A stretch of 6,887 nt of DNA from Bacteroidota bacterium (GTDB lineage Bacteria > Bacteroidota > Bacteroidia > Bacteroidales > Paludibacteraceae), in assembly GCA_021804525.1 (NCBI GenBank), contig JAJZHJ010000073.1, forward strand, positions 1 through 6,887, in the 5' to 3' direction. The position numbers and the translations under genes were made by a program. The notes beneath the pieces were generated by a model that saw only the letters and a list, made by a program, of their open reading frames with translations, was not told where the DNA came from and did no database searches. Each line of letters opens with the position of its first letter. Within the stretch, counting starts at the first letter, position 1. Of this stretch, positions 1-5,511 are shown one piece after another.

Positions 1-144
1 CTTCTTCTCAGTTCAGGTTGCGCTATACAACCCCCAAACTATTAATTTTCTTTCCAAAGGTCATTGTAATATTTAAATCTTCCAAATAATCCCATCAAAT
101 TTTTTATTCAGCGCTGCATCTTTATGCATAGGTGTTGGTATTTT

Positions 145-195
145 CCTTGTAGATACAAGGCATGTTGCATCTCTACGTCGTGCCTTGCTCCTTGT
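145..195. other. Cluster of short inverted repeats in gene-free DNA
   Basis: CCTTGT (145-150) and ACAAGG (155-160) form a perfect 6-bp hairpin with an AGAT loop. CAAGGCA (156-162) could instead pair with TGCCTTG (181-187), and a second CCTTGT lies at 190-195. The middle segment therefore has three possible partners, which would be mutually exclusive folds in an RNA. There is no T-run next to it, so it is not a standard terminator. The surrounding 1-239 shows no gene I can support. No function is assigned. Confidence 0.3.
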
Positions 196-239
196 TCCAA
201 TGTCCATTAATTGCAGCATCAGATGTCTTCACGTTTCAT

Positions 240-269
240 TTTGTTTTTCGTAAAAAATGTCTATATTTG
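240..269 (+). promoter_or_regulatory. Bacteroidetes-type promoter facing the 11-bp repeat array
   Basis: TTTG (240-243), an 18-bp spacer and TATATTTG (262-269) match the Bacteroidetes -33/-7 pattern (TTTG, about 19 bp, TAnnTTTG) at every defined base. Transcription would start near 275 and run rightwards into the repeat array at 390-587 and possibly to the broken gene at 734. No convincing ORF follows directly. A GTG-started frame at 285-413 ends inside the array and looks accidental. The match to the consensus is seen; activity is inferred. Confidence 0.5.
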
Positions 270-389
270 CACTGTCAATAAACGGTGATATTTCACATTG
301 TGACAGCTCCTGTTTGCCAATTCTGGGTGGTTGACATTCGGCAGTTCATTCTTTCAAATCACCCTTCTTTTTATTTAATCCTACGTGGC

Positions 390-587
390 AGCTCCGAGGT
401 AACTCCGACGTAGCTCCGAGGAAGCTCCGACTTTTCTCTCACAAAACTCCCATTTTTCCCCGTCGCACCTTTAGTGCACCTATAGAGTAGCTCCGACTCA
501 GCTATAGTGTAACCATAGGGTAGCTATAGTCCAGCTATAGGATAGCTATAGGGCAGCTATAGGTTTCCTTAGGTAAAGCTGCATGAA
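390..587. repeat. 11-bp-period tandem array, 8-bp core plus 3-bp variable spacer, about 18 units
   Basis: Units start every 11 bp without an indel from 390 to 577. The core has two versions sharing AGCT at the front. AGCTCCGA is exact at 390, 412, 423 and 489, with AACTCCGA at 401. AGCTATAG is exact at 500, 522, 533, 544 and 555, with ACCTATAG at 478 and AACCATAG at 511. Units at 434, 445, 456, 467, 566 and 577 are degenerate but in phase. The 3-bp spacers differ from unit to unit (GGT, CGT, GGA, TGT, TCC, GAT, GGC, GTT), so the core is more conserved than the gap. The ATAG-type part has stops in the frames I read on the minus strand, and plus-strand reading also meets TAG quickly, so the array is not coding. 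Function unknown. It could be a helical-phase protein-binding array or a transcribed RNA repeat. Confidence 0.85.
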
Positions 588-688
588 TCTCATTGTATAA
601 TTTTAATGAAAAACATGCTGTCTTTGGGTGTCTGTTGATCAAACTTGTGGGTTGGCAGGATTTTTCTGCATGAAATTGCAGTGTATAA
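579..688 (+). repeat. Pair of imperfect direct repeats, CTGCATGAA-N6/7-TGTATAA
   Basis: CTGCATGAA occurs at 579-587 followed by TGTATAA at 594-600. The same pair recurs at 666-674 and 682-688, 87 bp downstream, with a one-base difference in the gap and AT-rich DNA after each. The second copy also forms a CTGCA/TGCAG hairpin (666-670 with 676-680). The first copy overlaps the last unit of the 11-bp array and the second precedes the broken gene at 734. Their role is unknown; duplicated operator or promoter elements are possible. Confidence 0.45.
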
Positions 689-733
689 AACATTAAAATA
701 TTTTTACAGCCCCATTTCTATATTCAGTAACCT

Positions 734-960
734 ATGGCACACATCAAATCTTCCGCTTTCGGTACTGATCCGAAAAAGGTTGATGACATCGTGGCGATTG
801 TTTTGAAATGTGGACTAGGTCGTTCTGTAACTTGGATGGAGTAGTTTGTGAGATACGATAACTGCAGGCGCAGCATGAACTGCACTATCTCATAGCTAAA
901 ACGATCATGAAGAAATATGCAGATGAGGAATCAGATGAGATATCTATGATCGATAAGTGA
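734..960 (+). pseudogene. Small gene (about 75 codons) broken by a nonsense codon and a 1-nt deletion
   Basis: From ATG at 734 the frame reads 36 codons beginning MAHIKSSAFGTDPKK and ending GRSVTWME, then meets TAG at 842-844. The frame continues FVRYDN up to about 862. The reading then has to move to the -1 frame, where it continues LQAQHELHYLIAKTIMKKY and an acidic tail ending SMIDK before TGA at 958-960. Both lesions have simple repairs. TAG could come from CAG, giving MEQF. Restoring one C at about 862 (AACTG from AACCTG) gives D-N-L-Q. The rebuilt product is a 75-aa, mostly helical, charged protein with no Cys pair, signal peptide or membrane segment. I do not recognise the family. A weak promoter-like TATTTTTA (699-706, one mismatch) has TTG 20 bp upstream. 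Confidence 0.6.
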
Positions 961-1010
961 ACAAAATTATTGTAGAAACTGTAAGTCGATAAAATGAGAG
1001 AGAAAAAAAG

Positions 1011-1092
1011 TGCGGACGACGGGACTCGAACCCACACGCCTTTCGGTACCAGATCCTAAGTCTGGCGCGGCTACCAATTACGCCACGTCCGC
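1011..1092 (-). tRNA. tRNA-Leu(UAG)
   Basis: Reads CUA leucine codons. On the minus strand the acceptor stem GCGGACG (1092-1086) pairs with CGTCCGC (1018-1012), with discriminator A at 1011. The D arm closes with GCG/CGC. The anticodon arm is CCAGA-CTTAGGA-TCTGG with anticodon TAG complementary to 1056-1058. The long variable arm marks a class II tRNA, and the T loop is TTCGAGT. CCA is not encoded, and a run of seven T follows the discriminator almost at once and probably ends the transcript. Small oddities: the variable-arm stem has an A opposite C, and the T stem has two G-U pairs. The gene's 3' end faces the repeat-rich, decayed DNA at 1-960, the side where tRNA-targeting elements insert. 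Confidence 0.96.
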
Positions 1093-1103
1093 ATTTTGAG
1101 TTG

Positions 1104-1111
1104 CAAAGGTA
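1104..1111 (-). promoter_or_regulatory. -7 promoter element of tRNA-Leu
   Basis: The minus strand reads TACCTTTG, an exact TAnnTTTG match, ending 11 nt before the first base of the tRNA. That gives a very short leader. The -33 region falls in the T-run of the upstream RNA terminator and has no clear TTTG at 19 bp. A TTTG at 1126-1123 is only 11 bp away. Confidence 0.65.
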
Positions 1112-1127
1112 TTGCTTTTTGTCAAAT

Positions 1128-1145
1128 AAAAAAAGCCGCTTCGGC
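1128..1145 (-). terminator. 3' end of the candidate structured RNA: GC arm plus U-run
   Basis: On the minus strand GCCG-AAG-CGGC (1145-1135) is followed by seven T (1134-1128). The local hairpin is only 4 bp. The same CCGAAGCGGC arm pairs over 10 bp with GTCGCTTCGG at the RNA's 5' end (1302-1293), so the terminating stem is probably this long-range helix. It separates recJ-direction transcription from the tRNA promoter just downstream. Confidence 0.5.
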
Positions 1146-1308
1146 AAATTGAGAGAAAACTCCTAATTGATAGGGTTTGAGTGTCGGTATTCTTTGTAAT
1201 CTGCCGTGTCTCGCGACAACCCGAAGGCGCAGCCCGCCATTGAATATCTAAACTTTTCTCAGGACTAAAATTCTGTTGAGTTTTCCAGTTGTCCGAAGCG
1301 ACTTTCCA
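1128..1308 (-). ncRNA. Candidate structured RNA of about 180 nt, 6S-like
   Basis: A perfect -7 box (TATCTTTG, 1320-1313) starts transcription at about 1308, and a U-run ends it at 1128. The two ends pair: GUCGCUUCGG (1302-1293) with CCGAAGCGGC (1144-1135), 10 bp with one G-U, extended by AAA/UUU (1305-1303 with 1134-1132). After an asymmetric internal loop a second helix follows, GAAAACUC (1285-1278) with GAGUUUUC (1162-1155). Further in, UAUUC/GAAUA can pair. The tip carries a UGUC-GCGA-GACA hairpin with a GNRA loop (1218-1207). Length, closing stem, large weakly paired centre and distal hairpins match 6S RNA, the RNA-polymerase-holoenzyme regulator. No 4.5S-type SRP loop, tmRNA tag frame or RNase P core is seen. 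An 85-codon frame across it (1335-1078) is not convincing and runs on into the tRNA. Existence of an RNA is fairly well supported; the 6S identity is inference. Confidence 0.55.
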
Positions 1309-1312
1309 TTGA

Positions 1313-1343
1313 CAAAGATACTCCATAATTGACAAAAGTGAAA
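1313..1343 (-). promoter_or_regulatory. Promoter of the candidate structured RNA
   Basis: On the minus strand TTTC (1343-1340), a 19-bp spacer and TATCTTTG (1320-1313) give an exact -7 element with one mismatch in the -33. It lies 37 bp past the recJ stop codon, so the RNA downstream need not be part of the recJ transcript. Confidence 0.55.
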
Positions 1344-1379
1344 CTTTTTTTTGATGACGACATTGCTTTCGCCCTTTGT

Positions 1380-3110
1380 TTACTTGCTTTCGTTGGTGGT
1401 TTTGATGTCTTTTATCAGGAGCTGAATGGTGGTATTTCCATTAAACGTGTTTTCTTCCAACGTGTAACAAATGTCTAACGGATTCATGGCTTTCAGGTCG
1501 TCATTAAATTCTCCCATCCGAAATGCAATACCATTCATCACATTTTCGGAACTGGCGTCCACCAATTCCATCTTGATATGTTCTTGCTCTTTTCCTACCA
1601 GACGGCTTGTACCATAGTCGAATACTCTTCTTGTACAAAACACGGGCTTCATGTTCTCAGGCCCATAGGGGCTGAATTGTCTGAGGACGCGGAAAAACTT
1701 CGGCGTAATTTCCTTGAAATCTATTACACCATCAATGTCTAATTGAGGTTGAAGCTGCTCATCGGTAATAGTTTCGCATACAAAAGTCTCAAACCGTTGC
1801 CTGAAGGCGTCTAAATTGCTTTCTTTCATTGATAGCCCCGCGGCATACATGTGCCCGCCAAAAGTTTCGAGTAAATCGCGGCACCCTTCGATCGCTTTGT
1901 AAATGTCATACCCAGGTACAGAACGCGCCGACCCGGTGACTAAACCATTGGAGAGCGTCAGCACAATGGAGGGACGGTAAAAAAGTTCAGTCAGCCGTGA
2001 AGCAACGATACCGATGACTCCTTTGTGCCATGCCTGTTGATAGACAACAATGGATTTCTTCTCGCTGAAGCCTTCTAAGTTGTTAAGAAATTGAGAAGCT
2101 TCTTCTGTAATCGATTTGTCCAGGTCTTTGCGTGTTTCGTTATATTGATTCAGACAATCACATTTTTCGGTTGCGAAGGTTTCATCGCGTGCAACTAACA
2201 GATCGACAGCTTCGCGTGCCGATTGAATACGACCGGAAGCATTGATGCGTGGCCCTATCTTGAAAACAATGTCACTGATGCTGATTTCTTTGTCGCTGAG
2301 TGCGCAGAGATTAATAATGGATTTGAGTCCTAAATTGGGATTCGTGCTTAGCTTTTTTAGCCCGAAGTGGGCTAAAACACGATTCTCATCGGTGATGGGA
2401 ACAATATCTGATGCAATACTCACCGCTACATAATCCATAAGTTGATAGACTGAAGAAAGATCGATTTGGTTATTCATAGCCAACGCTTGCATCAATTTGA
2501 AGCCTACCCCGCATCCTGACAGATGCTGATATGGATACGTCGAGTCAACGCGTTTTGGATCGAGTACTGCAATGGCATCCGGCAGCTCTGCGTCGGGCAT
2601 ATGGTGGTCGCAAATAATGAAATCCACGTTCAACTTTTTGGCATATGCTATTTTTTCGACTGCTTTGATGCCACAGTCGAGGGCAATGACTAACGAAAAC
2701 CCATTATTGGCGGCATAATCGATTCCTTTGTAGGAAATACCGTATCCTTCCGTGTAGCGATCGGGCAAATAATAATCGAGGTTCGATGTGAACTGCTGCA
2801 AATATTTATATACTAATGCAACGGCTGTGGTGCCGTCCACATCATAATCCCCATAAACCAAAATTTTTTCTTTCCTTCCCAAAGCCATGTTCAACCGTTC
2901 TATGGCTTTATCCATGTCATTCATCAAAAACGGATCATGCAAATGTGACAGATCAGGGCGAAAGAATTGTTTCGCCTCTTCAAATGTTGTTATTCCTCGT
3001 AGAACTAAGAGTTTTGTTAAGACGTTGCTGATGCCAAGTTCTTGTGCCAATTGCTCGCTCTTGGTTTGTTGATCTGGTGTAAGCGTGCGAAAATTCCATT
3101 GATTTGCCAT
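1380..3110 (-). CDS. recJ: Single-stranded-DNA-specific exonuclease RecJ
   Basis: Cytoplasmic DHH-family 5'-3' exonuclease that trims single-stranded DNA in RecF-pathway recombination, mismatch repair and base excision repair. At 576 aa it is full length for the family. The DHH phosphoesterase domain shows motif I YGDYDVDG (residues 86-93), LDCG (144-147), the name-giving DHH (168-170) and SIASDIVP (231-238), which together supply the acidic and histidine metal ligands. GPRINASGR (286-294) follows. The DHHA1 domain carries WHKGVIGIVASR (361-372), GSARS (393-397) and GGH..AAG (418-425). The remaining residues from about 460 fit the OB-like C-terminal domain. The ATG at 3110 gives the normal N-terminus. 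The gene is divergent from the acyl-CoA ligase across about 260 bp. I found no exact TAnnTTTG upstream, only one-mismatch candidates (TATCCTTG at 3223-3216, TAATATTG at 3182-3175). No strong terminator follows the stop. Confidence 0.97.
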   Translation of the reverse strand: MANQWNFRTLTPDQQTKSEQLAQELGISNVLTKLLVLRGITTFEEAKQFFRPDLSHLHDPFLMNDMDKAIERLNMALGRKEKILVYGDYDVDGTTAVALVYKYLQQFTSNLDYYLPDRYTEGYGISYKGIDYAANNGFSLVIALDCGIKAVEKIAYAKKLNVDFIICDHHMPDAELPDAIAVLDPKRVDSTYPYQHLSGCGVGFKLMQALAMNNQIDLSSVYQLMDYVAVSIASDIVPITDENRVLAHFGLKKLSTNPNLGLKSIINLCALSDKEISISDIVFKIGPRINASGRIQSAREAVDLLVARDETFATEKCDCLNQYNETRKDLDKSITEEASQFLNNLEGFSEKKSIVVYQQAWHKGVIGIVASRLTELFYRPSIVLTLSNGLVTGSARSVPGYDIYKAIEGCRDLLETFGGHMYAAGLSMKESNLDAFRQRFETFVCETITDEQLQPQLDIDGVIDFKEITPKFFRVLRQFSPYGPENMKPVFCTRRVFDYGTSRLVGKEQEHIKMELVDASSENVMNGIAFRMGEFNDDLKAMNPLDICYTLEENTFNGNTTIQLLIKDIKTTNESK

Positions 3111-3343
3111 CTATAAAGTGATTTATTGTATTTTCATGTAATACTAGAAAATTGCAATTCGTTGTTTGTGAATGCAATATTAAGATTATATGGAACGAAC
3201 CCGCTTCATACAATTCAAGGATAAAATTAGAGAAAAATACCGGTTTACTTTTATAACCCATGAAATAAGTTGGTCGCATGGCCAAATAACCTTTTCAACA
3301 TGTTAAAACTGGATGAAAATGGCACACTTGGACGATAAATGTG

Positions 3344-3351
3344 TACTTTTG
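3344..3351 (+). promoter_or_regulatory. -7 promoter element of the acyl-CoA ligase gene
   Basis: TACTTTTG matches TAnnTTTG exactly. The start site would be near 3357, so the mRNA leader before the ATG at 3369 is only about 12 nt. An in-frame ATG at 3339 lies upstream of this start site and cannot be used from this promoter. The -33 is poor: the nearest TTG (3328-3330) is only 13 bp away. Confidence 0.5.
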
Positions 3352-3368
3352 TAGTCAAATCAACACGT

Positions 3369-5036
3369 ATGATCGAACAAAACTTTATCAAACTATACGA
3401 AAAGAGCTTCAAAGAGAATTGGTTACGTAATGCGTTATCCGATTACGGCGATCCTACTCCGATGCGGTATGCCGACGTGGCTGAAGAGATTGCACGCATT
3501 CATCTATTGTACGAAAAGATGCATTTACGTAAAGGAGATAAAGTAGCTCTTGTGGGTAAAAATTCTACCAAATGGGTTTTAGCCTATATGGCAACTATTA
3601 CCTATGGAGCTGTCATTATTCCAATTTTGCAGGATTTTAATCCGAATGATGTGCATCACATTGTGAATCATTCGGAGGCAATCATGCTTTGGGTAAGCGA
3701 CTCCATTTGGGAAAATTTGGAAGAAGAAAAAATGGATGCGCTACGTGCTGTTTTTTCGCTCAATGACTCACGGTGCATTTGCCAACATGATGGAGAAGCC
3801 ATCCAAAAAATGGTGAGAGCTTTAGATATGGAATTCAAACAACGCTATTCGGGTGGTTTTACAGCAGCTGATGTGAAATTTGCCGATGTATCCAATGAAG
3901 ACTTGATTCTGCTTAATTACACATCGGGTACAACTGGTTTTACCAAAGGAGTGATGCTGTCCGCTAATAATTTAGTGGGCAATGTATTGTTTGCTATTCG
4001 TTCCGGGCTGATGCACAATGAAACACGTATCCTATCCTTCTTGCCGTTGGCACATGCTTATGGTTGTTCTTTTGAAATGCTTTCTCCATTGGCTAATGGA
4101 GGCCATGTGACTTTGTTGGGAAAGATTCCGTCGCCTAAGATTTTAATGCAAGCTATGTCGATGGTGAAGCCCACTATTATCTTATCGGTTCCTCTGGTGT
4201 TAGAAAAGATTTATAAAAAACAAGTACAACCTTTGTTGAATCAGCGGGCTATGCGCTTGGCATTGAGTATTCCATTGCTAGATACGCGTATTTTAGCCAC
4301 TATTCAAAAGAAATTAGTGAATGCCTTCGGAGGTGAGTTTATGCAAATAGTAGTTGGCGGCGCTCCTTTGAATCCCGAAGTGGAGGCGTTTTTGCTCAAG
4401 ATAAAGTTTCCGTTCACAGTAGGTTATGGCATGACGGAATGTGCACCCTTGATTAGTTATTCTCCGTACTACGAATATATAGAAAGCTCATGTGGCAAGA
4501 TTCTAAATGGCATGGAGGTACGCATCGACCATGCTGATCCTACAACGAGGGTAGGGGAGATATGTGTGCGGGGTGAGAATGTAATGATTGGGTATTATAA
4601 AAACGATGCTGCTACCCATGATGTGTTCGATCGTGAAGGTTGGTTTCATACCGGTGATTTGGGCTCTGTAGATGCAAACGGTGTGATTTATATTCGTGGA
4701 AGGAGTAAAAGTATGATTTTAGGCGCTAACGGACAAAATATATATCCTGAAGAAATCGAGGCAAAACTCAATAATCTACCTTTTGTAATGGAAAGTCTGG
4801 TTATTGAAAATGATGGGAAGCTTATTGCATTGGTTTATCCGGATTATGAAGGCGTGGATGAATCTCACATTGCCCATGAAGAGTTGCAAATGGTTATGGA
4901 ACAAAATCGTATAGCACTCAATAAAGATTTGGCTTCTTATGAAATCATTTCAAAGATAGTTCTCTACCCGAACGAATTTGAGAAGACACCTAAGAAAAGT
5001 ATTAAAAGATACCTGTATGCAAATGCTTTACAATAA
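3369..5036 (+). CDS. Long-chain acyl-CoA synthetase (AMP-forming)
   Basis: Activates a fatty acid with ATP to an acyl-adenylate and transfers it to CoA, feeding phospholipid synthesis or fatty acid use. It belongs to the ANL adenylating superfamily and is 555 aa from the chosen start. Visible motifs are the phosphate-binding loop YTSGTTGFTKG (residues 184-194), LPLAHAYG after it, GGAPL, the adenine-pocket motif YGMTE (353-357), GEICVRG, the ribose-binding HTGD with D430, GRSK with GQNIYPEEIE in the hinge region, and a C-terminal TPKKSIKR (540-547) where the catalytic Lys of the swinging domain is expected. Which of its lysines is catalytic is not clear. The sequence resembles FadD-like long-chain ligases more than acetate or benzoate ligases, but chain length cannot be read from it. 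The ATG at 3369 is preferred over 3339 because of the promoter position. The gene appears monocistronic. No terminator with a T-run follows it. Confidence 0.92.
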   Translation: MIEQNFIKLYEKSFKENWLRNALSDYGDPTPMRYADVAEEIARIHLLYEKMHLRKGDKVALVGKNSTKWVLAYMATITYGAVIIPILQDFNPNDVHHIVNHSEAIMLWVSDSIWENLEEEKMDALRAVFSLNDSRCICQHDGEAIQKMVRALDMEFKQRYSGGFTAADVKFADVSNEDLILLNYTSGTTGFTKGVMLSANNLVGNVLFAIRSGLMHNETRILSFLPLAHAYGCSFEMLSPLANGGHVTLLGKIPSPKILMQAMSMVKPTIILSVPLVLEKIYKKQVQPLLNQRAMRLALSIPLLDTRILATIQKKLVNAFGGEFMQIVVGGAPLNPEVEAFLLKIKFPFTVGYGMTECAPLISYSPYYEYIESSCGKILNGMEVRIDHADPTTRVGEICVRGENVMIGYYKNDAATHDVFDREGWFHTGDLGSVDANGVIYIRGRSKSMILGANGQNIYPEEIEAKLNNLPFVMESLVIENDGKLIALVYPDYEGVDESHIAHEELQMVMEQNRIALNKDLASYEIISKIVLYPNEFEKTPKKSIKRYLYANALQ

Positions 5037-5106
5037 GTGTTTTGTCGTATTTCTGAAAGCGGAAGCTTTGTGGTATATCAAATTATGTTAAAATATGGAT
5101 TTTCTG

Positions 5107-5136
5107 TTCGTAGTATTGAAATCAGTTGTACCTTTG
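5107..5136 (+). promoter_or_regulatory. Promoter of the Ala/Pro-rich lipoprotein gene
   Basis: TTCG (5107-5110), an 18-bp spacer and TACCTTTG (5129-5136) give an exact -7 element and one mismatch in the -33. Transcription would begin near 5143, leaving an untranslated leader of about 48 nt with a purine-rich AAAGG stretch 8 nt before the ATG at 5191. Confidence 0.65.
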
Positions 5137-5190
5137 CATCGGTTTTAATGCCACTGATTTATAATGTTTAATTTCTAAAGGTAAAAGAAA

Positions 5191-5373
5191 ATGAAAAAGG
5201 TAATTTTGTTATTTGCTGTCGTTGGTGCTATCGCATGTGTTGCATGTCAGTCTAAACCTGCTCAAGAAGCTGCTCCTGCTCCTGCTCCTACAGCTGCTCC
5301 TGCTCCTGCTCCTGCTCCTGCTGCTGATTCAGCTGCTGCTGCTGCTCCTGCTGCTGCACCTGCAACGAAGTAA
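5191..5373 (+). CDS. Small Ala/Pro-rich putative lipoprotein
   Basis: A 60-aa protein. The N-terminus, MKK followed by a hydrophobic stretch to about residue 18, is an export signal. Two cysteines compete as the lipidation site. Cys16 (preceded by G-A-I-A) fits the general lipobox rule, while Cys19 has Cys at -3, which does not. Residues 27-58 are low complexity, 20 Ala and 9 Pro in 32, so the mature protein is an extended, flexible tether-like chain of about 40 residues ending in TK. No acidic lipoprotein export signal (S-D/E-D/E) follows either Cys, so surface display is not indicated. The gene has its own promoter and a strong terminator, so it is probably a well-expressed single-gene unit. 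The exact function is unknown; a periplasmic or outer-membrane-anchored spacer is inference. Overlapping Leu-rich frames are artefacts of the GCT/CCT repeat. Confidence 0.8.
   Translation: MKKVILLFAVVGAIACVACQSKPAQEAAPAPAPTAAPAPAPAPAADSAAAAAPAAAPATK
5269..5364 (+). repeat. In-frame GCT/CCT codon repeat in the lipoprotein gene
   Basis: Nearly every codon from residue 27 to 58 is GCT or CCT, giving runs of the 6-bp unit GCTCCT and of the triplet GCT. Units are multiples of 3, so slippage would lengthen or shorten the Ala/Pro tail without breaking the frame. Interruptions are ACA (T34), GATTCA (D46-S47) and GCACCTGCA near the end. Confidence 0.85.
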
Positions 5374-5395
5374 TTTTTGCACCAGCAAAAAAATG

Positions 5396-5426
5396 AAAGT
5401 CCGTTATTGTAACGGACTTTTTTTTT
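5396..5426 (+). terminator. Rho-independent terminator of the lipoprotein gene
   Basis: AAAGTCCGTTA (5396-5406) and TAACGGACTTT (5410-5420) form a perfect 11-bp stem around TTG. The T-run of the 3' arm continues to 5426. It starts 23 nt after the stop codon and ends about 20 bp before the insertion sequence, which it shields from host read-through. Confidence 0.92.
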
Positions 5427-5447
5427 ATCTTCACAGCTCGTATTAAT

Positions 5448-5473
5448 GGATCAGATGACATTGTTGTGGGGAA
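5448..5473 (+). repeat. Left terminal inverted repeat of the ISL3 element
   Basis: 26 bp, matching 6857-6882 in inverted orientation at 25 positions; the mismatch is T at 5467. An ATG at 5446-5448 straddles this edge and would start the first ORF partly in flanking DNA, which argues against that start. Confidence 0.9.
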
Positions 5474-5494
5474 AGGAAAAAAGAAAGATATTTG
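5461..5494 (+). promoter_or_regulatory. Possible internal promoter of the insertion sequence
   Basis: TTG (5464-5466), a 20-bp spacer and GATATTTG (5487-5494) match the Bacteroidetes pattern with one mismatch in the -7 element. The start site would be near 5501, just before the ATG at 5512. The -33 lies inside the left inverted repeat, where transposase binding could repress it (inference). Confidence 0.35.
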
Positions 5495-5511
5495 CAGGGA
5501 AAAAAGAGACT

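Noticed and set aside
73..219. 48-codon frame on the minus strand starting MLQLMDIGTRSKARR
   Set aside because: Short, no recognisable motif, no promoter or ribosome site, and in a region rich in short repeats. It cannot be told from chance.
285..413. GTG-started 43-codon frame ending inside the 11-bp array
   Set aside because: Weak start and no family resemblance. The stop falls within a repeat unit, so it is more likely incidental to the array.
390..587. CRISPR array
   Set aside because: An 11-bp period with 3-bp spacers is far too short for CRISPR repeats and spacers, and no cas gene is present.
1078..1335. 85-codon minus-strand frame starting MSIMEYLCQWK
   Set aside because: It runs through the candidate structured RNA and its promoter and ends inside the tRNA. 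The composition does not look like a protein and the conserved-looking parts are RNA helices.
3339..3368. Upstream ATG for the acyl-CoA ligase, adding 10 residues
   Set aside because: It precedes and overlaps the -7 element at 3344-3351, so it would not be on the mRNA. The added residues are not typical of the family.
5050..5080. AAAGC-GGAA-GCTTT hairpin as terminator of the acyl-CoA ligase gene
   Set aside because: The stem is only 5 bp and no T-run follows.
5213..5446. 77-codon Leu-rich frame overlapping the lipoprotein gene
   Set aside because: It is the shifted reading of the GCT/CCT repeat and runs through the terminator.
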